From Ampullaceana balthica (lineage: Eukaryota; Mollusca; Gastropoda; Lymnaeidae): DNA of 64,000 nucleotides. The translations under genes and the position numbers were made by a program. The notes beneath the pieces were generated by a model, which did not search any database, was not told where the DNA came from, and saw nothing but the letters and a program-made list of their open reading frames with translations. Location: NCBI GenBank assembly GCA_944989445.1, contig CALYLW010000207.1:124001-188000 (forward strand), given 5' to 3'. Positions 43,901 to 49,299 of this stretch are shown in pieces. Position 1 is the first letter of the stretch, and each line of letters starts with the position of its first letter.

Positions 43901-44233
43901 TAGTATGTTACATGTATTATGATGATTAGGTGTACTAATTAGTTACATATTAGGGACCAGATTTTATTTAACTTTATTTTCATATTATTTATTCTTTTAA
44001 TCAGAAACTTCGAGAATTCGGCCGATCACAAGACAACGGTTAAGAATATGACATAGCTACCGGCGAAAATCTTTCCTGAATGAAATATTTGTTTATACTT
44101 TGTTATAATTCATAAAAAATTAACTTTGAATTATTATTATTCATAATTATAAAAAAAGTGTGCTTGAAAGGATTTGACGATGGAAGCGGATTAAAAATTG
44201 AATTAAATGTTTTTATTTTACCAGTCTCGCCAT
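28722..44233 (-). CDS. CCT7: T-complex protein 1 subunit eta (CCT7), 12 coding exons
   Basis: Exons in transcript order: 44222-44233, 37172-37325, 36641-36747, 35830-35955, 32467-32519, 31928-32099, 31312-31476, 31017-31150, 30717-30869, 30414-30565, 29386-29574, 28722-28930. They sum to 1626 nt, 541 residues, close to the usual 543. CCT7 is one of eight subunits of the cytosolic TRiC/CCT chaperonin, which folds actin, tubulin and other proteins using ATP. Visible signatures: [20 protein letters not shown], the ATP-binding VGDGTTSVT (92-100), VVAGGGAIE (about 407-414), DNAGFD, and the eta-specific Gly/Arg tail GRGRGRP. All splice phases close. The first coding exon (MARL) is the least certain part. 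Intron 1 (6.9 kb) and intron 4 (3.3 kb) are swollen by transposons; the small introns hold nothing notable. Confidence 0.96.
29170..29247. repeat. End fragment of repeat R1 in CCT7 intron 11
   Basis: Shares AGTTATGTCTCATATATAAG and GGATTTATAGTCAAAA with the 33070-33590 copy, in the same orientation. Homology may extend left to about 29095, but weakly. Confidence 0.65.
29386..29574 (-). CDS. CCT7: CCT7 exon 11
   Basis: Encodes [19 protein letters not shown] and [19 protein letters not shown], part of the C-terminal equatorial domain and ATP pocket. Confidence 0.97.
29575..30413 (-). other. CCT7 intron 10, nothing recognised
   Basis: 839 bp of AT-rich intron between two confirmed exons. The open frames within it have no recognisable features, and no transposon was seen. 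Confidence 0.6.
30414..30565 (-). CDS. CCT7: CCT7 exon 10
   Basis: Encodes [20 protein letters not shown] and [20 protein letters not shown]. The phase-1 donor splits the first Gly of VAGGG. Confidence 0.97.
30717..30869 (-). CDS. CCT7: CCT7 exon 9
   Basis: Encodes [20 protein letters not shown] and [17 protein letters not shown], apical to intermediate domain. The donor is AACG then GTATGT. Confidence 0.97.
31017..31150 (-). CDS. CCT7: CCT7 exon 8
   Basis: Encodes [20 protein letters not shown], then [20 protein letters not shown], apical domain. The donor is ACAG then GTAAGT. Confidence 0.97.
31312..31476 (-). CDS. CCT7: CCT7 exon 7
   Basis: Encodes [20 protein letters not shown] and [20 protein letters not shown], the apical substrate-binding region. 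Confidence 0.97.
31477..31927 (-). other. CCT7 intron 6 with an AT dinucleotide run
   Basis: 451-bp intron. A TA/AT microsatellite lies at about 31570-31600. Nothing else recognised. Confidence 0.6.
31928..32099 (-). CDS. CCT7: CCT7 exon 6
   Basis: Encodes [36 protein letters not shown] and [11 protein letters not shown]. Confidence 0.97.
32467..32519 (-). CDS. CCT7: CCT7 exon 5 (53 nt)
   Basis: A small exon too short for a standard ORF scan. Acceptor TTTACAG, donor CCAA then GTAAGG. It encodes [17 protein letters not shown] and restores the frame between exons 4 and 6. Confidence 0.93.
33070..33590. repeat. Interspersed repeat R1, inverted copy in CCT7 intron 4
   Basis: Reverse-orientation relative of 27250-27806. 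The left end is AAATCCCTTATATTAACTTC and the right end is TATAAGGGATTTATAGTC. Shared interior landmarks include the GCGGGCGG tract, AATGCATCGTATCAAAATTT, GATCGATC and TTTACATTTTACGTGTCACG. The two copies differ by many small changes, so they are not recent twins. Confidence 0.75.
33872..35560 (+). pseudogene. Degenerate hAT transposase (GTF2IRD2/ZBED5-like)
   Basis: The first frame (33872-34423) contains the zinc-finger-like [40 protein letters not shown] and [17 protein letters not shown]. Another frame at 34711-34968 contains [14 protein letters not shown] and [20 protein letters not shown]. Further pieces with many stops ([23 protein letters not shown]) follow to about 35500. This order is that of the hAT-family transposase domesticated in vertebrate GTF2IRD2. 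Several frameshifts and stops make it nonfunctional. It lies in CCT7 intron 4 on the opposite strand. I found no clear terminal repeats. Confidence 0.8.
35570..35640. repeat. Repeat family R2, copy 1
   Basis: AAGGTTGTTACGACTGCTCG followed by TTTTTGAGGACCGGTTTATC. The same block recurs, with changes, near 36021 and 37684, all on the same strand in CCT7 introns. Confidence 0.65.
35830..35955 (-). CDS. CCT7: CCT7 exon 4 (ATP-binding GDGTT)
   Basis: Encodes [19 protein letters not shown] and [19 protein letters not shown]. The GDGTT loop binds nucleotide in all group II chaperonins. Confidence 0.97.
36021..36076. repeat. Repeat family R2, copy 2
   Basis: AAGGTTGTTAAAACCACTCG followed by TTTTAGGACCAGTCAACCAT, a variant of the block at 37684. 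It lies in CCT7 intron 3. The rest of this intron (to 36640) shows nothing recognisable. Confidence 0.6.
36641..36747 (-). CDS. CCT7: CCT7 exon 3
   Basis: Encodes [20 protein letters not shown] and [15 protein letters not shown]. Acceptor TTTCAG, donor GAG then GTATAA. Confidence 0.97.
37172..37325 (-). CDS. CCT7: CCT7 exon 2
   Basis: Encodes [18 protein letters not shown] and [20 protein letters not shown], the N-terminal equatorial segment. It starts in phase 0 after an ATTTTAG acceptor, so only a few residues remain to be supplied by exon 1. Confidence 0.97.
37684..37780. repeat. Repeat family R2, copy 3
   Basis: AAGGTTGTTAAGAACGCTCG followed by TTTTTGAGGACCGGTTAACC. This is the best-preserved R2 block. 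It lies just outside the hAT-like element that begins at 37852, within sequence that resumes after 42340. Confidence 0.65.
38345..38590. repeat. Segment inside the hAT element duplicated outside it
   Basis: CAACCATTCAACC, ACCTCATTTTCATTC, GTGTGCAAAAGCCATT and AACTATTGGTTAGAATTA in this block recur in the flanks of the element (37801-37851 and 42341-42530). In this inner copy the ATTACT stretch is uninterrupted, like an unoccupied version of the outer insertion site. Confidence 0.7.
38984..42195 (-). mobile_element. Non-LTR retrotransposon (APE endonuclease + RT), nested in the hAT element
   Basis: The insert is 3212 bp and flanked by a perfect 10-bp target duplication ATAAATAATT (38974-38983 and 42196-42205). 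Its 3' end lies at 38984 on the minus strand, after a 3' UTR of only 44 bp and with no poly(A) tail. The plus-side boundary begins mid-frame, so this copy is 5'-truncated or lacks its own start codon. Clade is uncertain: RTE, CR1/L2 or a related group. Confidence 0.9.
39028..42237 (-). CDS. LINE ORF2-type endonuclease/reverse transcriptase
   Basis: The open frame is 1069 codons. Residues about 30-280 form an APE-type endonuclease ([17 protein letters not shown] at about 74, [11 protein letters not shown] at about 182, [20 protein letters not shown] at about 276), with the catalytic Glu, Asp/Asn and Asp-His present. Residues about 500-830 form the reverse transcriptase ([33 protein letters not shown] at about 646, [21 protein letters not shown] at about 765). 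The C-terminus has [12 protein letters not shown] and a CX2C-X12-HX3C finger. No stop or frameshift interrupts it, so the insertion looks young. Codons 1-14 come from hAT DNA upstream of the insertion, not from the LINE; LINE-encoded residues start at 15. Confidence 0.92.
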   Translation of the reverse strand: MMTSFLNLSLVIIYAPRNKKTKDKKTPALRLASWNVRTMCPGITADLQLIDDARKTAIIDRELARLNIDIACLQETRLPESGTIKECNYTFFWQGGPMDTPRQHGVGFAIKNGLCSSIEPPTKGTNRILTIRLSTSSGLANIISAYAPTLSSSSEAKDQFYDDLNQTLASIPTNEAIYILGDFNARVGSDHMAWPTCLGYFGRGRLNENGQRLLEMCCLHGLCVTNTFFNCKAIHQVSWRHPRSKHWHQLDLIITRRTQLASVLLTRSYHSADCDTDHSLVASKVRLLPKKLYRNQNKGKPRIGICSTKNPERTAEYTQRLKEALVQMPPVDTIESKWSHLRDTIYGSAIAAFGKRERKSADWFEAHWEEMKHVTDVKRKALLAYKDRPCPETLHSLKSAKKNAQQAARHYANTYWINLSSSIQSAADRGDTKAMYENIKQATAPLMSKAGEIITDRDKQLKRWIEHYLELYATINHVSTAALDDIPDLPVMEELDSLPTMVELSRAIDCLACGKAPGNDGIPPEVLKCGKEILLQPLHDLLTLCWEQGQIPQELKDANIVTLYKNKGDKSDCNNYRGISLLSIVGKAFARVALTRLQTLASRVLPESQCGFRAGRSTIDMIFSLRQLQEKCREQHMPLYIAFVDLTKAFDLVSRSGLFQILVKIGCPTHLLNIIKQFHENMQGTVCYNGATSEAFPVSSGVKQGCVLAPTLFAIFFSILLQYAFKNNSEGIYIHTRADGRLFNIARLKAKTKIKKILLRELLFADDAALISHTADGLQNLVSSFSAACKEFGLTISIKKTNIMAQDAASLPTITIDDCNLDAVDSFTYLGSNISSTLSLEDEISSRIGKAATVMARLYKRVWSNAKLTARTKLQVYQACVLSTLLYGCESWTTYTRHERRLNSFHLRCLRRILDIKWQEKVPNTEVLAQASMSSIAAILSQRRLRWLGHVKRMQSGRIPKDVLYSELATGKRSVGRPCLRYVDICKRDMKVANIDIQNWENLAEDRSMWRAIVKEGSLRAEEQTRAEAVGKRARRKARKHCPTAFVCVSCRRDCHSRIGLISHTKSCR
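42341..42540. repeat. Right flank homologous to the block inside the hAT element
   Basis: After the TSD this flank reads on with GTTTCATTCTAAAGAAGTGG, TGTGCAAAAGCCATTTAACT and TAGGTCATGAT, matching 38400-38585 with moderate divergence. It is therefore a second copy of that repeat, split by the hAT insertion. Confidence 0.65.
42740..43458 (+). pseudogene. Relic of a second hAT transposase 3' end
   Basis: Conceptual plus-strand translation with stops gives [19 protein letters not shown], then [15 protein letters not shown]. This resembles the C-terminal FWI...LPF.TTYLCE.GFS segment of hAT transposases of the ZBED5/FAM200 type. The segment ends with AAAGTTTGCCGACCCCTG at 43458, whose reverse complement CAGGGGTCGGCAAAC is a hAT-type terminus. 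The left end was not located. It lies in CCT7 intron 1. Confidence 0.5.
43480..43645. mobile_element. Small MITE with AGGGTTGCCAG inverted ends
   Basis: The left end is TAGGGTTGCCAGGTG; the right end read in reverse is TAGGGTTGCCAGATG. It is 166 bp including TA at both borders, consistent with a TA target duplication (Tc1/mariner-like). The interior repeats the motif ACCGGACA/TGTCCGGT several times. Confidence 0.65.
44222..44233 (-). CDS. CCT7: CCT7 exon 1, coding part (MARL), candidate
   Basis: On the minus strand ACAATGG is followed by four codons (M-A-R-L) and a GTAAAA donor in phase 0, as required by exon 2, which starts at [10 protein letters not shown]. Vertebrate CCT7 has a similarly short leader before the conserved ILLKEGTD. 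The surrounding 60 bp is less AT-rich. The identification rests on phase, start context and expected length, not on transcript evidence. Confidence 0.6.
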
Positions 44234-44273
44234 TGTTGTGGAATTCGTTGGGTGGGAACGGTAACTGTGTATA

Positions 44274-44285
44274 AACTTCCGGTAT
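44274..44285 (-). promoter_or_regulatory. ETS/GABP-type motif in the likely CCT7 promoter or 5' UTR
   Basis: The minus strand reads TACCGGAAGTTT about 45 nt upstream of the candidate CCT7 ATG. ACCGGAAGT is the ETS/GABP consensus often found at housekeeping promoters. Use as a promoter site is inferred. Confidence 0.4.
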
Positions 44286-44719
44286 GCTAATCATTTAAAA
44301 ACTATTTCGTTATTTTCTTTTATAAATTTTGTAAGTGCCTTTTTTAAAAATCAAATTTCTAAATTAATACAATTTTCACTCCCAGAATCTAAAATCTACT
44401 TCACTTAATCTGAGAAAACATTCCAAACAAGTAATACGCTGAATTCAGTGATAGGTTACAATTCTAAAGATCTTAAATTAATATTTAGTTTTTCAATGTA
44501 ATTGGACTACGCCAGGCAAAATAATAATAGATTATCATTAGTACTGCAGAATTACCTCGAATATCACGGTAGATACGGAGACCGAGACCACCCGTGATAT
44601 TCGAAAATCCGCGAAGTAGGACAAAACCATTATTTTTACCTTATTTAATTGTTTATAAGCTGTTTAAAACTGTCCCTGTAATGTTTATAACCCACCCTTT
44701 ACTATATTGATAACAATAT

Positions 44720-44872
44720 CTTCTTATCTTATCTATACAGACGCTCCTACCCATTCGGAGCGGGGTGACTCAGGGACGCCCTAGGCCCCGGGAACAAACC
44801 ATTGCCTTCACACGGATTCGAAATCGTGACCATCATTACGACAGTCCAGTGCGCTGCCACTGCGTCCCCATA
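44720..44872 (-). mobile_element. tRNA-derived SINE
   Basis: The minus strand contains a pol III A-box-like GTGGCAGCGCACTGG and, about 30 nt on, a B-box-like ATTTCGAATCC. A non-tRNA body follows (CCGGGGCCTAGGGCGTCCC, GTAGGAGCGTCTGTATAG) and the copy ends in a GATAAGATAAG tail. Fragments of the same 3' end (ACAGACGCTCCTTCTATACA) recur near 45960 and 46175. Confidence 0.7.
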
Positions 44873-45230
44873 ATAGAGATATTGTAACACTTGTTAGGTT
44901 GTACATTATACTATACTATTACAGTTCAGTACTGTAGGCCTACATAAATACACCTGTAACACAAGAGAATTAAGCAAGTACGTACATGCAACAAGTTAGT
45001 TACTGTGGCAATACATGCACAATACATACATATGTAAAAAAAAATCGATTTCAAAAAAATAAATTACAAATTAAATAATTATTTAAATTTTAAAAATTTA
45101 AAATAATTTCAGCAAGTAGAGAGAGAGGGGGGCGCGGAGAGAGAACCTTTACAATACGTAGGGAAAAAATAAGTTTTTATCTGAAACAAAAATTACAATG
45201 GATTTTTATGGATTTATGTTGGAAATCCGG

Positions 45231-45641
45231 GATAGTCCATAAATGACGTCAGGCGATTTTGGCCGATTTTTACCCCCCTCGTCACACTTTGTCACAAAAA
45301 CTTAGACTCCCCCCTCCAATATGATGTCACAAAGCTGTGGGAACACCCCCCCCCCATAAAAGCAGTATTTTTCAATTTGAAAATGAACATGTTTCAAATC
45401 ACTTTATTGTCATTTTAGTAGGTATTTAGTGTACGGCTGCACTCTAATATCGTAACACGCGTGAATCCATGTAAAACGTCATAAAATAAATAGTAAGAAA
45501 TCGAATATTTAAGTGGAACTTTGATTTAAAGTAGCACGTTTTGACGTGACGTCACCATTCCTAAATTCCCTCTCCCCCCTTCGTCACAAATGTGGGTACC
45601 CCCCTCCCCCTAAGTACGTGACGTCATTTATGGACGCCCCT
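45231..45641. mobile_element. MITE with GTCCATAAATGACGTCA inverted ends
   Basis: GTCCATAAATGACGTCA at 45235-45251 and its exact complement at 45619-45635 bound a block with C-rich subterminal tracts and repeated TCACAAA motifs. It has no coding capacity. Similar ends (CATAAAT.ACGTCA) are widespread in invertebrate MITEs. The superfamily is not assigned. Confidence 0.7.
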
Positions 45642-45728
45642 TATTAATAGGCTACGTATATTGAAAAACCCGTAAGTAGCGAACCCGTGATAATCGAACC
45701 GCGAAGTAGCGAGGGGTTACTGTAGTCC

Positions 45729-45765
45729 CCCCCCTTTTCCCCCCCCAAAAAAGGGGGGGGGGCTA
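45729..45765. repeat. C-run/G-run low-complexity hairpin
   Basis: Two C runs are followed by an A run and a G run of about ten, able to fold back on itself or to form a G-quadruplex on one strand. Such tracts are prone to assembly error. Confidence 0.6.
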
Positions 45766-45944
45766 TGAATTACGGATTCGTCCTAGTCCTATTTAATCCC
45801 ATGAAACAAAAAAAATTTCACGTATCCCATGTTTACAAGTTTTCTTGCGATTGATTTTATTGAACAAAAAATGTTTTAGGCCTATTGACACCATAACATG
45901 GATAACTATTTTTATTTAACATATCTTATCTGTTTACAGACCTT

Positions 45945-46395
45945 ATCTTATCTTATCTGTTTACAGACGCTCCTTCTATACAGAAGATTTTTGCGTCCTA
46001 TGTTTATCTATGGTTTGTGTTTAGTCCTGCATTTTTATTAGAGATTTAAATGTTGATAAAGTGAAAACGAAGAACGAAAATTTGTATGTGTTTGTTCTTG
46101 CATACGGAATAAGAAATGTGTTTTTATCCTTATGTCTATCTGAGGGTTGTATTAAGTTATCCTTATCTTATCTTACAGACGCTCCTTCTATACAGAAGAT
46201 TATTTTATTGTTATTATAATGTTGAATGCTGTTACTAGTGTTACTGTGTTGATTCTCCTGATTTGTTCAGACAAATCATTCCACGTCCGAATTCCAGACT
46301 GGAAAAGAAAGGATTTGTATGTATTTGTTCTTGCATATCATATGGAACAAGAAAAGTATTTTTTATCCCTTTGTGTGTATAATATTGTTTTAGAC
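45945..46395. repeat. Two diverged direct copies of a ~210-bp unit
   Basis: Each copy begins with TTATCTTATC and ACAGACGCTCCTTCTATACA, then GAAGAT. After about 110 bp each continues with TTTGTATGTRTTTGTTCTTG, then a GGAAYAAGAAA-like block and TTTTTATCC. Copy 1 spans about 45945-46135 and copy 2 about 46164-46385. The start matches the SINE tail at 44720-44745. The open frame 46219-46419 runs through copy 2 and has no recognisable features. Confidence 0.6.
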
Positions 46396-47892
46396 TGTTT
46401 TGTTTTATTTCCAAGTTAGAATGTAATACCTTATGTATTAATAAAGTATTATTTATTTAAATTTAAAGTTGTTGTTATTTTAATATTCAATTGTCCCGGC
46501 TAGCCTAAAGATTTTTTAACGCAATTTCCCATGGGAAAAGGTTTACTGGATTTTCTGGAAAATCCTTTTTTTTAAAAAAGTTTTAAAATATCAGTACCAT
46601 ATTTTGACAATTTCTCGCCAACTATAACATCTAACAAACGTCAAACGATTGCTAATAATATTTAGAACAATGTTGGAAAAAGAATTTTTGAAAAATCTAT
46701 TGTCGTTCGACTCCCGTAATTTTAGCAGCAATTTGTAGATAGCAATTGTTTTGTTTAGTTTCGGAATTATTAATTTGAAATTACTTTTAATGTTATCTAG
46801 AATGATTTCCTTTGAATAAAACAAATCGGAAATTCTTTGTTGGAAATTTGAAATAGCGTTTAAATACTCATTCGAGTTTTTATTACTTGTTTTCTCATAC
46901 GAACAAAAGTGTGCCTTTAAAAAAAATGTTTTTTTTATTTTGTTGTTGTTGTTGGTTGTTTTTTTTTGTTGTTTGTTTTTTTAAACAGCCTTACGTAACA
47001 CCGATCAACCTAATTCCTCTGATACAATTCCGAGCCAATCGGCGAGCTTGATTTTCTATTTATTTAGGGGGATTTCCCTTCCACTGACACCATTTCTATC
47101 GCGGGACCTCTTGTGTTGTAAACAGGAACTACTCATTGACCCCATTGACTTGCGGCTTGCTGCACGGCAACTTCAGTGAAACTGTTAAAATGGGTCTGAG
47201 GGAGAAACCTAATTTTACTAGTTGATATATCTTTTTTTTATCATTGATAAGGATATTCTATTTCACTTTTAGGTTTTACTGTCTTGGCCAGTTGTCTTAG
47301 TTTCTATTACTATTATGTCTATCGAGGCACAAGTACAAGGTACTGACCGACAAGGACAACTTACACAAATATTTTTTTTATTATAATAACAAGAATAAAA
47401 GTACACGCTGTTTACTTTTGAAGTTGAAATTACTTAGCCTAGTATAGTAAATTTATTATCGAGAATTAGTTTTGGGTTTATAGTAGACAAGCAAAGATTT
47501 AGTGCTGTATATACTGTATAATTTAAAAGCCTAAGTCAAAGACTAGCTAAGATTGAATTCTGTGCATTTAAAAAAAAATATTTTGAATTACGCACGAAAA
47601 AATCATGTAAAGAGAACTGTGACATGTTAAGAGGTAGGTTGTGCCATAGTTATGGGACGTAGATGTGTGTGGATTTGAGCAAAGGGTATGGTGACATAGT
47701 GACATTAATGTCATGTTTTGCATAGGTGGCTCTTTATGTTAGACTGTGTCTAGTCAAGACTTTTGTCTCATTCTTGACCCACTGAGGCCCCACTGAGCTC
47801 CCTATTTTTTTTTCATAAGTGGATTTTTTTTTACATTCTCTTATTGGCTATGAAAGGTGTGTGTAAGGGGGTTGCAAAATTCACGTGTCATC
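46396..47892. other. Noncoding, nothing recognised
   Basis: T-rich simple repeats at 46920-46985. The flanks of the MITE at 47893 look like an older element ending near 48218 (the reverse complement of CTGGCTACGCCCCTG is CAGGGGCGTAGCCAG, a hAT-type terminus). No gene. Confidence 0.4.
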
Positions 47893-48080
47893 CAGGGCCG
47901 GTCTTAGACCACTGCAACTTATGCGGCCGCAGTGGGCCCCTCGCTTTCATAGGCCCCGCTTGTCTTAATCTTTTTCTTATTATCCTTATTAACTCCTTAT
48001 ACCTACCCAAACTGGGTCCCGCGCAATCCGTTTCGCATACTAAGCCGCATAGGGCCCCGCAATTGCTACGGCCGGCCCTG
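47893..48080. mobile_element. hAT MITE, 188 bp
   Basis: Ends are CAGGGCCGG at the left and, read in reverse from the right, CAGGGCCGG. Flanking 8-bp sequences GTGTCATC (47885-47892) and GTGTCACC (48081-48088) match 7 of 8, as for a hAT target duplication. GGGCCCC-type tracts lie inside. It is inserted in a GTGTCA-rich older repeat. Confidence 0.8.
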
Positions 48081-48326
48081 GTGTCACCCCCTCACAACGA
48101 GTCTGCCAGTGCGAAATAACGGGAACATACATTTTACACTTTGGTGTCACTCCTTCTGATGGTGTCACCCGGTGCGGTCCACACCACCCTGGTGACGCCA
48201 CTGGCTACGCCCCTGCATTTTCACACTCACCGATCACAAATCATGATCAGTAGTTCACCAGTGACCTCCACTGACCTTTGAGTGAACCCTGTGAGTATCT
48301 CAGAAACGAAATTGAAAGGGACATCG

Positions 48327-48794
48327 GGTTTTCAACATTTCTTTCTGCGGGTAGGTTTTCAACATTTCTTTCTGCGGGTAGGTTTTCAACATTTCTTTCC
48401 GAGGGTAGGTTTTCAACATTTCTTTCTGCGGGTAGGTTTTCAACATTTCTTTCTGCGGGTAGGTTTTCAACATTTCTTTCTGCGGGTAGGTTTTCAACAT
48501 TTCTTTCTGCGTGTAGGTTTTCAACATTTCTTTCTGCGGGTAGGTTTTCAACATTTCTTTCTGCGGGTAGGTTTTCAACATTTCTTTCTGCGGGTAGGTT
48601 TTCAACATTTCTTTCTGCGGGTAGGTTTTCAACATTTCTTTCTGCGGGTAGGTTTTCAACATTTCTTTCTGCGGGTAGGTTTTCAACATTTCTTTCTGCG
48701 GGTAGGTTTTCAACATTTCTTTCTGAGGGTAGGTTTTCAACATTTCTTTCTGCGGGTAGGTTTTCAACATTTCTTTCTGCAGGTAGGTTTTCAT
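48327..48794. repeat. 27-bp minisatellite, 17 units
   Basis: The unit is GGTTTTCAACATTTCTTTCT then GCGGGTA. From 48327 to 48786 is 459 bp, exactly 17 x 27, followed by a partial GGTTTTCAT. Only a few units carry a substitution (CCGAGGG, GCGTGTA, GAGGGTA, GCAGGTA). Because 27 is divisible by three and the unit has no stop in four frames, long open frames appear on both strands; they are not genes. Confidence 0.96.
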
Positions 48795-48939
48795 CCCCGA
48801 TAACAATCAACAATTAATTTTTTTAAATGAAGACATCGACACTGAAACTGTGTACACTTCATGGGTGAAATTTAATCATAACTAAAAAGTGCTCAACATA
48901 ATAGCATACAAATTCCCTTCCACTGACACCACTATATTA

Positions 48940-49175
48940 TGGCTGTATGGATGGATCAGTGCCGCAGTATTTGAAGGAATTAACTTCGGAACATGTATCC
49001 GTCAAGGGGCTGCATGGACACAGGGGGAACTTTCTTTGTCATGCGCTCCCTAGAATCGGCCGGCACCAAAATTGTGGAAGTCTTTCGAAATTTTTGAAAG
49101 AGAGTGACAACAAAGACAAATTTCAGAATAATTTGAAGACTTCTTTATTTGAGAGCGCAACGAGCATGCTGTAGG
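48940..49175 (+). pseudogene. Possible LINE reverse-transcriptase C-terminal relic
   Basis: The frame reads VPQYLKELTSEHVSVKGL, then CHALPRI, then KDKFQNNLKTSLFESA. The order PQYL...L...R...PR...F...LKT.LF is that of the C-terminus of many LINE reverse transcriptases. It is short and diverged, so the call is tentative. Just downstream, GCTGACCCCTGG (49288-49299) resembles a hAT terminus. Confidence 0.35.
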
Positions 49176-49299
49176 CTAGCATGGCGAGCGTTAGCGCTAT
49201 AGAAGAAAGCCATCATCAAATTCTGGTTAAAAGCAGGCTCTTACTCTTATGCTCTGCATAAAAGCCAAAATGATAAAAGTGGTTTTCTGAAAGCGTTGC

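Larger units (their letters stand above)
44530..45728. mobile_element. Composite element with Tigger/pogo-like ends (interrupted)
   Basis: The left part reads ACCTCGAATATCACGG and later CGTGATATTCGAAAATCCGC and GCGAAGTAG. The right end reads CCGCGAAGTAGCGAGGGGTT then ACTG, whose complement CAGTAACCCCTCGC... is a Tigger-like terminus with TA next to it. A SINE (44720-44872) and a MITE (45231-45641) lie inside, so the parts are probably one old element broken by later insertions. The left terminus is diverged. Confidence 0.45.

Noticed and set aside
46219..46419. 66-codon hydrophobic open frame
   Set aside because: Lies in a duplicated repeat unit next to SINE tail sequence; no independent support.
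48247..48817. Four open frames of 168-188 codons on both strands
   Set aside because: By-products of a 27-bp, stop-free repeat; no promoter, splice or domain support.
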